Assembly: GCA_000961805.1 (NCBI GenBank)
Contig: LADV01000311.1
Location: forward strand, 1-33,791
Direction of reading: 5' to 3'
Length of the DNA stretch: 33,791 nucleotides
Origin: Peptococcaceae bacterium BRH_c23
GTDB taxonomy: Bacteria > Bacillota_B > Desulfitobacteriia > Desulfitobacteriales > Desulfitobacteriaceae
Shown here one piece after another: positions 17,004 through 24,712 of this stretch (the stretch's first letter is position 1; each line of letters opens with the position of its first letter). A program made the position numbers and the translations under genes. Below the pieces are notes generated by a model. The model saw only the letters and a program-made list of their open reading frames with translations, was not told where the DNA came from and searched no databases.

Positions 17004-18385
17004 AACGACGCCCCCTTTATTCCACTTTTCAGCGAATCTTCCGTGCTAACCTCTTCCGGACCCTGCTTAATATACTTAAGCAAGAGGTAAACGTCCGCTA
17101 CCGCCAAAACTGCATAAATCAGAGTGAAACCGATAAAGGTGATCAGTATGGAAAGTGCCGAAACTGAGGTGGATAGACCTGCCTCAACTTTTTGTAATCC
17201 ATAAACGATCCAAGGCATACGTCCAACTTCAGTCATATACCAACCCACGGTATTCGCAATATAGGGTATGGGAATCGTCCAGAGTACAATTTTCAAGAAC
17301 CAAGTCTTTTGCTCTAAGCGCTTCGATTTATAGAAGTAAAGTCCGAGGAGCGGGATCAACAATAACCACATTCCAGCCAACAGCATAATCCGGAAACTCC
17401 AGAACAATGAAGTTACCTGTGGAACATAGTTGCCTGGCCCATATTGCTGGACTGCAGCAGCCTGAAGCTCATGAATTCCTTTTACTTCCCCAGTAAAACT
17501 ATTGTATGAAAGGAAGCTTAACAAGCCCGGAATTTTAAGCTCAGAGGTGTTTTTCTGTCCTTTTTCATCGATGGAGGCGAATAATAATAACCCAGCCGGA
17601 TTTTCCGTCTCCCAATGAGCCTCAGCGGCAGCCATTTTCATGGGTTGCACTTGCACAAGATGTATAGCCTGTAAATGCCCTACTCCTGCGACTCCGAAGG
17701 CACTGATTAACCCGAAAATTACAGCCATATAAAACGAACGCCGAAAAACGTCCAGATGGTTCTTTTTCAACAAATGGTAAGCGCTAATTCCCATGACAAA
17801 AAATGCCCCGGTTACAAATCCGCTCAACACGGTATGCGGAAACTGATAAAAAACATGTGGATTAGTAATTAAGGCTATGAAATCGGTCATTTCCGCCCGG
17901 CCGTTACGTAAAATATACCCGACCGGTTCTTGCATAAAGGAGTTGGCAATCAAAATCCAGAGTGCGGACACATTGGCGGCAATTGCCACAAGCCAAATAG
18001 TAAGGGCATGCACCTTTTTAGGCAATTTATCCCAGCCAAAAACCCACAAACCTAAGAATGTCGATTCTATAAAGAAAGCTACTAAGGCCTCAACGGCCAA
18101 AGGTGCTCCAAAGATATCCCCGACAAACCGGGAATACTCGGACCAGTTCATTCCAAATAAAAATTCTTGAACTAACCCAGTCACAACACCCATGGCAAAG
18201 TTAATAAGAAATAACTTTCCCCAAAACTTAGTCATCTTTTTGTACGTTTCATTTCCAGTCCGCACATACCAAGTCTCCATCATCGCAACCAAAACCGATA
18301 ACCCCAGGGTCAATGGCACGAATAAGAAATGATAAGACGAGACCACCGCGAATTGTAATCTGGACAAGATGAGTTCAGTCATCAT
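16994..18385 (-). CDS. cydA: Cytochrome bd ubiquinol/menaquinol oxidase subunit I
   Basis: CydA carries the three hemes and the quinol site. The 463-residue length and short Q-loop fit the Firmicute-type enzyme (the E. coli protein is longer). Visible ligands and motifs are His19 and His184 (E. coli His19 and His186), Lys250 and Glu255 in the Q-loop (E. coli Lys252 and Glu257), Glu99 and Glu107 in the proton-path helix, and GRMPW (388-392), where E. coli has GRQPW. Two tandem ATGs begin the frame at 18385; GGGGG lies upstream of both. It is first in cydA-cydB-(terminator)-cydD-cydC, behind a strong promoter and a 164-nt leader. Confidence 0.96.
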   Translation of the reverse strand: MMTELILSRLQFAVVSSYHFLFVPLTLGLSVLVAMMETWYVRTGNETYKKMTKFWGKLFLINFAMGVVTGLVQEFLFGMNWSEYSRFVGDIFGAPLAVEALVAFFIESTFLGLWVFGWDKLPKKVHALTIWLVAIAANVSALWILIANSFMQEPVGYILRNGRAEMTDFIALITNPHVFYQFPHTVLSGFVTGAFFVMGISAYHLLKKNHLDVFRRSFYMAVIFGLISAFGVAGVGHLQAIHLVQVQPMKMAAAEAHWETENPAGLLLFASIDEKGQKNTSELKIPGLLSFLSYNSFTGEVKGIHELQAAAVQQYGPGNYVPQVTSLFWSFRIMLLAGMWLLLIPLLGLYFYKSKRLEQKTWFLKIVLWTIPIPYIANTVGWYMTEVGRMPWIVYGLQKVEAGLSTSVSALSILITFIGFTLIYAVLAVADVYLLLKYIKQGPEEVSTEDSLKSGIKGASLWT

Positions 18386-18446
18386 TCCACCCCCATTATT
18401 TAGTATAATGTCTTAACGTATTTTTCATTATTTAAATGCATAACAC

Positions 18447-18473
18447 CTATCCATTTTTATCAATACTCATCAT
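18447..18473 (-). CDS. Possible 8-residue leader peptide ORF in the cydA leader
   Basis: Inside the predicted cydA leader, an ATG-ATG start preceded by GGAGAGGGG opens an 8-codon frame (MMSIDKNG, then TAG). The ribosome site is as strong as that of cydA itself. This could be a regulatory upstream ORF or chance; there is no obvious stalling motif. Confidence 0.25.
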   Translation of the reverse strand: MMSIDKNG

Positions 18474-18555
18474 CCCCTCTCCTCTCACTTTGTTTGCATC
18501 TTACTTAGTAAATTCATCTTAATATATGTATCAGATTTCCTTAATATTATTTATT

Positions 18556-18584
18556 ATTATACTAATTATTAAATAAGTAGTCAA
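18556..18584 (-). promoter_or_regulatory. cydA: Sigma-A promoter of cydAB (TTGACT-N17-TATAAT)
   Basis: On the minus strand, TTGACT (18579-18584) and TATAAT (18556-18561) are 17 bp apart, placing the start near 18549 and leaving about 164 nt of leader before cydA. A second TTGACA lies further upstream (about 18616-18621) without a good -10. Confidence 0.85.
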
Positions 18585-18595
18585 CTAAATAATTA
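18563..18595. promoter_or_regulatory. AT-rich inverted repeat over the cydA -35 region, candidate operator
   Basis: TAATTATT (18563-18570) and AATAATTA (18588-18595) are perfect inverted arms flanking the -35 hexamer with a 17-nt spacer. The arrangement suits a repressor site. It does not match the Rex (TTGTGA-type) or FNR (TTGAT-N4-ATCAA) consensus, so the regulator is unknown. Confidence 0.4.
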
Positions 18596-18640
18596 ATTTT
18601 TTAATTGAGTGTTTATGTCAAAATTTATGTTTTTTGCACA

Positions 18641-18686
18641 AAAAAAGTGTAAAATACCTATAAGCAGGAGTACCTTACACTTTTTT
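18641..18686. terminator. Bidirectional terminator-like hairpin upstream of the cydA promoter
   Basis: The arms AAAAAAGTGTAA (18641-18652) and TTACACTTTTTT (18675-18686) form a perfect 12-bp stem with A/T runs on both sides, so it could stop transcription in either direction. It insulates cydA from the leftward-reading methyltransferase locus. Confidence 0.75.
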
Positions 18687-18705
18687 GTCTAATAAATATC
18701 TTACC

Positions 18706-18774
18706 TTTACCTCTTACCTCTTACTTCTGCCATGAGGCATGAGGTAAGAGGTAAGAGGTAAGCTATTGTTTTTT
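18706..18774 (+). repeat. Long hairpin built from 7-nt tandem repeats (GAGGTAA)
   Basis: The right arm (18741-18762) is three tandem GAGGTAA copies plus G; the left arm (18706-18727) matches its complement at 20 of 22 positions. The stem is capped by TGCC-ATGA-GGCA (18728-18739) with one bulged T. On the plus strand TTTTTT follows at 18769-18774, but no plus-strand gene precedes it. It may be a mobile or expanding intergenic repeat rather than a functional terminator. Confidence 0.7.
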
Positions 18775-18972
18775 CGATCCTCAAGGTTTGTACGATAGTT
18801 CTTATTTAGCATCTCTTCTCATTCTTAAAGAACCAGATTAGTATTTATGAGAAATAAAGAACGTTAAGCAAAGAGTAATCCAGGTTAAGTACCATGTCCA
18901 ATGTATGTATTTAATAATATCGGTGTATTTTTCACATAGTTGAGCTTCGCAAATTTTCCTTTTTGGTATATA
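18775..18972. other. Non-coding stretch, nothing recognised
   Basis: AT-rich, with no credible reading frame on either strand and no further hairpin with a T-run between the heptamer hairpin and the terminator at 18973. Confidence 0.5.
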
Positions 18973-19004
18973 AAAAAACTCTTCATTTGTATGAAGAGTT
19001 TTTT
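18973..19004. terminator. Strong terminator ending the methyltransferase locus
   Basis: The arms AAAAAACTCTTCAT (18973-18986) and ATGAAGAGTTTTTT (18991-19004) form a perfect 14-bp stem with a TTGT loop and terminal A/T runs on both sides. It lies 60 bp past the stop of the last gene of the leftward methyltransferase cluster. Confidence 0.92.
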
Positions 19005-19063
19005 ACAGACCTTGACTTTAGACTTTTCATGTTCACATAAACAACTATTATTACGTACTTGCC

Positions 19064-19927
19064 TTATTTTAATTCAATTCCCCAAAGAACCGGTTGACTC
19101 ATCTTATTTAAACTTCCTTTAATACATCTATGCCCTATCACAATCGGCCCAGTGGTCTTGTTAAGCAGCCCTAACAGTGCCTGACCATACGTCAAAGCAT
19201 CGTCAGTTTCTATAGGATAAGATCTAAGCATCTCCAGTTTTTCTAGTGCCGTTGAAGTCTTACCGCAGAGATGAAGAAGCACCTTTTCACCAGTTTCCTT
19301 AATTCCTTTAATAATTCTCCAACTTGAAGGGCCGCTATACTCCCGATAGACCTTAGGTCCAATAATGCCCATAGCTCCAACCGGGTCTCCATAAGAAATA
19401 ATCGAGGCACCCCTTTTGATACCCTCAAGGCTATAGCGGATGATACCTTCTTCAACGACAGTCAGGATTTCCTGGATTCGAAGAGGATCCCGACGAAGGC
19501 CTTTATAAAAATCCAGGGGGTCAATTAGGGCAGATAAGATTGTAAAGGGACCCTCGACACTTAAAGCCACTTTCTCCCCAGCTTCAACCAAAATTCCCAC
19601 TGCATCCAGGACTTCTCTAATGCGACCCCTAGTCAAATCTAAACCTTGGAGATTGGACATTTCTTCTATAGACGTAAAAAGGTAACTTTCCACCCTAGGC
19701 CCAGCTAAGGCGTTGCCCAGCTTGATATGCGCCCCGTAAGCTTCTGCTTCGACCGTTACGCAGAAAGGTACCCGAGCTATGACATCCCCGTGATGTTTCC
19801 TCAGTTCCGTGGCAAGGAGTGCCATGCTATTTTTACTACAATGGCCTCCTGGCAGGGTAATGCCCGTTTTTTTAACCACCTCTTCCGGAATCTGTTCCAA
19901 ATCGTCTCCCGTACATTTAAAGTCCAT
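19064..19927 (-). CDS. MtaA/CmuA-type (URO-D fold) methyltransferase, short form
   Basis: This 287-residue member of the uroporphyrinogen decarboxylase-fold methyltransferases transfers methyl groups between corrinoid proteins and thiols or substrates using a bound zinc. The zinc-ligand pattern is present: His219 and Cys221 in HLCGKTS, and Cys268 (GHRC) as the distal cysteine. From about residue 22 it aligns by eye with the 23700-24710 paralogue (PFCVTVEAEAYGA against PFCLTAEVEALGA). It lacks the N-terminal ERLLSVLKG-VDRPPV helix found in the other copies. The ATG at 19927 has AGGGGGA 7 nt upstream. No true heme-pathway gene is nearby, so porphyrin decarboxylation is unlikely. It is the last gene of the cluster, 164 bp after the permease. 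Confidence 0.85.
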   Translation of the reverse strand: MDFKCTGDDLEQIPEEVVKKTGITLPGGHCSKNSMALLATELRKHHGDVIARVPFCVTVEAEAYGAHIKLGNALAGPRVESYLFTSIEEMSNLQGLDLTRGRIREVLDAVGILVEAGEKVALSVEGPFTILSALIDPLDFYKGLRRDPLRIQEILTVVEEGIIRYSLEGIKRGASIISYGDPVGAMGIIGPKVYREYSGPSSWRIIKGIKETGEKVLLHLCGKTSTALEKLEMLRSYPIETDDALTYGQALLGLLNKTTGPIVIGHRCIKGSLNKMSQPVLWGIELK

Positions 19928-20091
19928 CCAACATTCCCCCTATATCAGAAGTCAGTCGTCAGAAGCCGGAGGCCAGAAATCGAAGTTCGAGTTCTATTAC
20001 TCACAATTTCCGCTTCGTGGATGGCTCTAGCTCCTTGACTGAGTTCAACTAGCTTTCAAATAGAGTTTAAATTCTTCTGAAAGTAACGTCA

Positions 20092-20925
20092 TTATCTAAT
20101 AGTAAAATAAAACATCTCCCCTACTAAGATACTGATGGCTTGTAGGAGCAGGATTATCAAGAGGGTTTTCTTTAAGGGAAGTTCCCTAAAGAGCACTAGG
20201 ATACCGAATCCCGTATTAGCCAGTAACCCGGAGATCAGGGATCCAAAACCCAAGACCCCTTTGATATAACCCTCGGCTATGAGCACAGACGAAAAACAGC
20301 TAGGAATCATGCCGATCAAAGAAGCACATACCGGTTGGAGAAAGGTATCTCGCCCCAGAAGTTCAAGGATTCCCTCTTCACCGAACCGTTCCGCCAAGGT
20401 CCCGATTATCAAAACAGTAACATACAAATAGAGCGTAAGTTTTAAGGTATGAACCAGACTATTGACCAGCATATTTTTGTGTTTACCACATTTGGGACAA
20501 TTGCAATCTATGCCACACCCTTTGAGGCGGTTGCGCTTCTCCTTGATCACTAGGTTTATTATGAAGCCTGCTCCAATCGCAACCAAGAGCTTGATCCCTA
20601 TAATCCCGAAGATTAGCAGGAGCTTATCAGGATGGGCACTGATGATGATCAGGGCTTCATCAGATCCAGCTAGGAAAACGGCTATGAGCATACCCAAGGA
20701 GATGTAACCATTCCCGTAGAGCTTGGCAAAAGCCACTGATATACCACATTGGGGGATTATTCCCAATAAAGCTCCACCTGGGACATCCAACTTGGCTACA
20801 CGGCTGAAAAAGGGCGTTCCTTTATTAAGCTTTCTAGTGATCCAGTCCGATAAGAGGATGATCAGAAACAAAACTGGGACTACCTTGATTACATCTAGGA
20901 AGCTGTCGATCAGAATTTCAACCAA
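20092..20925 (-). CDS. ArsP_2-type putative heavy-metal/manganese permease
   Basis: This 277-residue membrane protein has two pseudo-repeated halves with signature turns GIIPQCGIS (55-63) and GMIPSCFSS (205-213), joined by a hydrophilic loop with the metal-binding-looking CGIDCNCPKCGKHK (137-150). This layout matches the DUF2899/ArsP_2 family (putative 10-TM heavy-metal exporter, also annotated as putative manganese transporter). The cargo is not established. The start is TTG at 20923-20925, preceded by GGGGGG; an in-frame stop lies immediately upstream, and the gene overlaps the CobW-like GTPase gene by 16 nt. That overlap suggests the two proteins work together in metal handling, perhaps zinc or cobalt for the neighbouring methyltransferases (inference). 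Confidence 0.78.
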   Translation of the reverse strand: MVEILIDSFLDVIKVVPVLFLIILLSDWITRKLNKGTPFFSRVAKLDVPGGALLGIIPQCGISVAFAKLYGNGYISLGMLIAVFLAGSDEALIIISAHPDKLLLIFGIIGIKLLVAIGAGFIINLVIKEKRNRLKGCGIDCNCPKCGKHKNMLVNSLVHTLKLTLYLYVTVLIIGTLAERFGEEGILELLGRDTFLQPVCASLIGMIPSCFSSVLIAEGYIKGVLGFGSLISGLLANTGFGILVLFRELPLKKTLLIILLLQAISILVGEMFYFTIR

Positions 20926-21854
20926 TTAAACAACCCCCCACCTTTGACCTTAAATAAGTCCTTAATTTCTTTTTCCCTAAGGTTTTTTCCAATTAGACAC
21001 AACTTACCACTGGTTTTAAAGTTACTCGCCGATACAATAAACTGGCCATTAGTGTAACTAAAATCCAAGAAACCCTGATAACTTTTGAGAAAACCCTTGC
21101 CCCGTATAACCTGACCATATTTAGACTGACTGAGAAGGGTAAGGATGTGCTCAAGTTCCTCAGGGCTAAAAGACTGGGAAGTCTGGAGAGCCAAGGTCTC
21201 AAATTCATTTTCACTGCAAGGTTTGTACTGTGTATGAAGGATATCACTAAGATCCAAGTCCACTTGCGCATCAAGGAGGCTTTCAAATTCCGCTGGATCC
21301 AATTCATCCCAAGGTTTGCTGATGATCTCCCCATCTTCATTAAAGTCTCTCAAGGAAGTAATAACCTTGCCTATAGTTTCGCTGTCAACCAGCTGGCTTT
21401 TACTTAAGGTCAAGACCGAGGCATTCGTGATCTGGTCCTCGAAAAACTCTCCAAAGACTTCGCATTGTTGTAGGTAATTAATACTGTCTACAACAGTGAC
21501 AAGGGAGTTAATCTGAAGAAGGGAACCGAATTCCGGTTTGCGCAGAATATCGATAATTTCACTGAGGATACTGATTCCGGTAGGTTCAATGATAATCCTC
21601 TGCGGGTTGAAATCTTTAATAATTCTTGTCAGCATTTGCTCGAAATCCTTCTGCATAATACAGCAAATACAACCACTTGAAATTTCAAATACTTCAAAGC
21701 CTTCCCTTTCCAACAGTTCCCCATCAATGCCAATGTCCCCAAATTCGTTTTCGATCAGAACAACCTTTTCCTTTTGGTGAACTTGGAGAAGGTTCTTGAC
21801 CAGAGTGGTCTTACCCGAACCCAGGAATCCCGAAACAACATCTACCTTAATCAT
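20910..21854 (-). CDS. COG0523 (CobW/Zn-metallochaperone) family GTPase
   Basis: This 314-residue G3E P-loop GTPase has Walker A GFLGSGKTT (9-17), the conserved ENEFGDIGIDG block (35-45) and the metal-binding CxCC motif (Cys62, Cys64, Cys65 in SSGCICC). A C-terminal CobW domain occupies about residues 225-310. The family inserts or delivers metals such as Zn or Co to target proteins, fuelled by GTP. Here it sits between a corrinoid reactivator and a metal permease, overlapping the latter. A role in supplying zinc to the URO-D-fold methyltransferases, or in corrinoid maintenance, is plausible but inferred. The ATG at 21854 has GGGGGTG upstream. Confidence 0.88.
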   Translation of the reverse strand: MIKVDVVSGFLGSGKTTLVKNLLQVHQKEKVVLIENEFGDIGIDGELLEREGFEVFEISSGCICCIMQKDFEQMLTRIIKDFNPQRIIIEPTGISILSEIIDILRKPEFGSLLQINSLVTVVDSINYLQQCEVFGEFFEDQITNASVLTLSKSQLVDSETIGKVITSLRDFNEDGEIISKPWDELDPAEFESLLDAQVDLDLSDILHTQYKPCSENEFETLALQTSQSFSPEELEHILTLLSQSKYGQVIRGKGFLKSYQGFLDFSYTNGQFIVSASNFKTSGKLCLIGKNLREKEIKDLFKVKGGGLFNWLKF

Positions 21855-21876
21855 TGAAACACCCCCGATATAGACC

Positions 21877-21974
21877 CGAAATTGTACTTCTGACTGTATA
21901 TAGAAAACTTGGCTGGTGCCAAGGCAGCCGCCCTAGTTGCACTGATATGAACGAAATTGTAATTATGACTGTAT
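21877..21974. repeat. 23-nt direct repeat pair flanking a hairpin, between the activator and GTPase genes
   Basis: Copies at 21877-21899 and 21952-21974 agree at 21 of 23 positions; both begin CGAAATTGTA and end TGACTGTAT. The 52 bp between them contains CTTGG/CCAAG, which on the minus strand is followed by TTTTC, a weak attenuator-like hairpin. The right copy reaches the stop codon of the activator gene. Confidence 0.75.
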
Positions 21975-23698
21975 TAAAAGCCTAATGCTTTTACAAAGTA
22001 GTCCTGAAAGCGAGGATTTGTGGAAAGCTCCAGAACCTCTATCTTGTTCTTCAATTCATTAATCTCGGTCATTACTCCCTGATTGATAAGAGCCAAACGG
22101 GCGCCTTCCGCTGAGGAATTTCCGACAAAGGTGATCTTACCCATAAACCCTTTAGGCAAGAGGCCGATTTGCAGAAGACTATCAGGATTAATATGATACC
22201 CGAAGGCTCCAGCAATGACTGCTTCCTCTATGGCTTCGAGAGGAATGCCAACTTCTTCGAGGAGTAGGGTTACCCCTGCAGCAATAGCACCTTTGGCCAG
22301 CTGAATCTGACGAATATCTCTCTGGGAGATATAAATTTCCTCAGTCAGATAAAACTTCTTTTCTCTTACCCTAGCTTTTAGCCCGAGGTCAAGATTTGGG
22401 TTAAAGCGCCCGCTGGCCAGGATGATTTCGTGTTTGACCATGGCCGCTGTTATATCTATAAGTCCACTGCCACAGATTCCCTTGGGAGGAGTTGCGCCTC
22501 CTATCGTTGTAAAATGAAGCTCAAGCTCATCATCTATAAAAAAAGTGTCTATAGCTCCTTCTTCGGCACGACTACCACAGGAAATGTTCATTCCTTCCAA
22601 GGCCGGGCCGGCAGCAGTAGAGGTAGCAATAAGCCTACCTCCCAGATTAGCCACGATTTCACCGTTTGTTCCGATATCTAAAAAGACTGCCGAATGATCT
22701 TTTTTATTAAACGCTGTGGCCACTAGACCGGCAAGGATATCCGCTCCGACATACCCCGATGCTGAAGGCAATAGGGTTACCCTTCCTTCCGGGCAAATAA
22801 GTATACCGACCTCCCTAGCTTTCAGTTCAACCAGTTCAAGGAAAACCGATCGGTAAGGGGATTTGGCTATCGACCCAGGATAAACACCAAGTACAAAGTG
22901 CAGCATGGTCGTGTTTCCTGCTATAACTACCTGATAAACACGTTCCACTCCTTCGGCTGTACCGATCAGATCTGACACCAGACTATTTAGTTTTCCTATG
23001 ATAACCTCCTGAAGCTGAAGCATGCCTTGGGGATTTTCTAGACAGTAGCTAATTCTTGACAAGACGTCTCCCCCAAATTGCGTCTGAGGGTTTAGGCAGG
23101 ATCTCTTGTAGAGAATTGCCCCAGTAGCCAGGTCTAGGAGATAAGCGGAAATTCCGGTGGTCCCAATGTCAAAAGCAATTCCCAAGATTTTACCAGGCTT
23201 GGATCCCAGGTCAACAAGGCGGTCGTCAATTAAAACACCATAGACTTGTTGATTTCCGGCCTGTTCTAGTTTACCGGCCTTTCGGTAAATGTCCACAGAG
23301 CTAGGGTTATAAGGTAATCTTTCCAGGTAAGCCTGAGCTGTCCTTTCAGGAGGTGGTAACAAAACTTGCTTTACCGAACAATCTACCTCAACTTCAATCG
23401 CAACGCCTTGATTAATGGTCTTAAGCTGGTTAACGTTAGAGTAAAGCTCGATCCATACATCCCTCTTTACCCTAGCCAAACAGGCCAAACGGATGTCTGG
23501 GGCATTGATGAACACGCTCTCCAAATCCTCTGCGGGGTATAAGTCGCCCCAAGCCTTGACCCGGCATTTGCCGCAAAGACCTAACCCATTGCAGGGAGTC
23601 TCTAAGTCTAGACCTGCTGCCCTAATACATTCAGAAAGCCGATCTCCCTCGGCAACTTCTATGGAAATATCCTCCTTGGTGAATTGCACCTTAACCAT
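21974..23698 (-). CDS. RACo-type reductive activator of corrinoid proteins (2Fe-2S plus ASKHA ATPase)
   Basis: Corrinoid methyltransferase systems lose activity when Co(I) is oxidised to Co(II); RACo-type proteins use ATP and a low-potential electron to restore it. The 574-residue product has an N-terminal plant-type 2Fe-2S ferredoxin domain (Cys36, Cys42, Cys45, Cys73), a linker, and a C-terminal ASKHA/DUF4445 ATPase domain. The ATPase motifs are FDIGTTG (176-182), GNTTM (261-265), DIGTNGE (341-347) and AGAFG (near 494-498). The ATG at 23698 lies 1 nt after the previous stop codon, with only AGAAGG at 14 nt, so translation is probably coupled. Its presence is strong evidence that the cluster carries out true corrinoid chemistry. 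Confidence 0.92.
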   Translation of the reverse strand: MVKVQFTKEDISIEVAEGDRLSECIRAAGLDLETPCNGLGLCGKCRVKAWGDLYPAEDLESVFINAPDIRLACLARVKRDVWIELYSNVNQLKTINQGVAIEVEVDCSVKQVLLPPPERTAQAYLERLPYNPSSVDIYRKAGKLEQAGNQQVYGVLIDDRLVDLGSKPGKILGIAFDIGTTGISAYLLDLATGAILYKRSCLNPQTQFGGDVLSRISYCLENPQGMLQLQEVIIGKLNSLVSDLIGTAEGVERVYQVVIAGNTTMLHFVLGVYPGSIAKSPYRSVFLELVELKAREVGILICPEGRVTLLPSASGYVGADILAGLVATAFNKKDHSAVFLDIGTNGEIVANLGGRLIATSTAAGPALEGMNISCGSRAEEGAIDTFFIDDELELHFTTIGGATPPKGICGSGLIDITAAMVKHEIILASGRFNPNLDLGLKARVREKKFYLTEEIYISQRDIRQIQLAKGAIAAGVTLLLEEVGIPLEAIEEAVIAGAFGYHINPDSLLQIGLLPKGFMGKITFVGNSSAEGARLALINQGVMTEINELKNKIEVLELSTNPRFQDYFVKALGF

Positions 23699-23699
23699 G

Positions 23700-24710
23700 T
23701 TAATGATACGAACCTTCTTTCACGTAATCTGTCATGGCTTTGAGATTGCCTATCGGAGTAGCCATACTTAGACCGCAAGCAGGAGCAACGATATCCACCT
23801 CTGAATGAAGGGCATTACGGGTGATGGACACAATCTTCTCTCTTACTCCAGTGTGCAAAAGTTGGGTATTAACATTACCCATAAGCCCTGTCTTCAGTCC
23901 TTTACGAGCAGTTTTCATATTGACAATTGAGTCAAAACTAACAGCATTAACCTCTACTTGATTGAGGGAATCGATGATATTGCTAGCATTACCGCAGATG
24001 TGAAGGATGACAGGAACCCCTTCTTTATGAAGAGCCTTGATGATTGTCTGATAGAACGGAACCGCAAACTTTTGAAAATTGCGTGGTCCCAGAATTTCTC
24101 CTGTGGCCGTGGGATCCGATATAGAGATAACATCAGCACCAGCCCTAACCATCTCTAAAGCATATCTGACAAGATAGTCATTAGTAAAAGCCAGGAAACG
24201 AGCAGCCCGCTCAGGTTCCCACCTCAACATTTTAAACATTTCGAGAGGTTCGACAACCGAAGTGGCTGTACTGATATGACCGGAGACATTACCAATCACT
24301 GGGACCCCATTATTGCTGCTGCTGAGTTCCCTGACCGCCTCTAAAACAACTCCCATCCTGCCAGTGGAAACGTCAACTCGGTAGTTGTTTTCAATGATGG
24401 CTTCTAGTGACTGATCATTGTACTGAGTGACTCTAGGTTCGACAAGATTATCTCCTAGGTTAACAATGGCACCTAGGGCTTCAACTTCAGCAGTTAAGCA
24501 AAACGGTACACCATAATTTTCAAAGCCTATCAGCTCATTAATTTTCCGTGCAGCACTCACCATAGCTCTGGCGTTAGTGTGATGGCCGCCTCCTACTTGA
24601 TCGGATAACTCCGTAACGCAGGCACTCATCATTCCTCCAGGGCAAATAACGGGAGGTCGGTCAACCCGATCTCCTTTCAATACGCTTAATAAGCGTTCTT
24701 TTTCGTTCAA
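23700..24710 (-). CDS. MtaA/CmuA-type (URO-D fold) methyltransferase
   Basis: This 336-residue protein starts with the family's ERLLSVLKGDRVDRPP segment (5-20), a feature of MtaA/CmuA methyltransferases. Zinc ligands are predicted at His237, Cys239 (HICGN) and Cys312 (PACGLS). The TIM-barrel body includes SISDPTATGEILGP (196-209), the DP turn typical of this group. The start is TTG at 24708-24710, with AAGAAGG upstream and an in-frame stop just before it; only 2 nt separate it from the stop codon of the preceding gene. It could be either the substrate-specific or the acceptor methyltransferase; sequence alone does not decide. It is more similar to the short copy (19064-19927) than to the other two. 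Confidence 0.88.
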   Translation of the reverse strand: MNEKERLLSVLKGDRVDRPPVICPGGMMSACVTELSDQVGGGHHTNARAMVSAARKINELIGFENYGVPFCLTAEVEALGAIVNLGDNLVEPRVTQYNDQSLEAIIENNYRVDVSTGRMGVVLEAVRELSSSNNGVPVIGNVSGHISTATSVVEPLEMFKMLRWEPERAARFLAFTNDYLVRYALEMVRAGADVISISDPTATGEILGPRNFQKFAVPFYQTIIKALHKEGVPVILHICGNASNIIDSLNQVEVNAVSFDSIVNMKTARKGLKTGLMGNVNTQLLHTGVREKIVSITRNALHSEVDIVAPACGLSMATPIGNLKAMTDYVKEGSYH

Positions 24711-24712
24711 GA

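Noticed and set aside
18386..18700. Rex or FNR operator upstream of cydA
   Set aside because: No TTGTGA-type or TTGAT-N4-ATCAA palindrome was found; only the AT-rich inverted repeat reported above.
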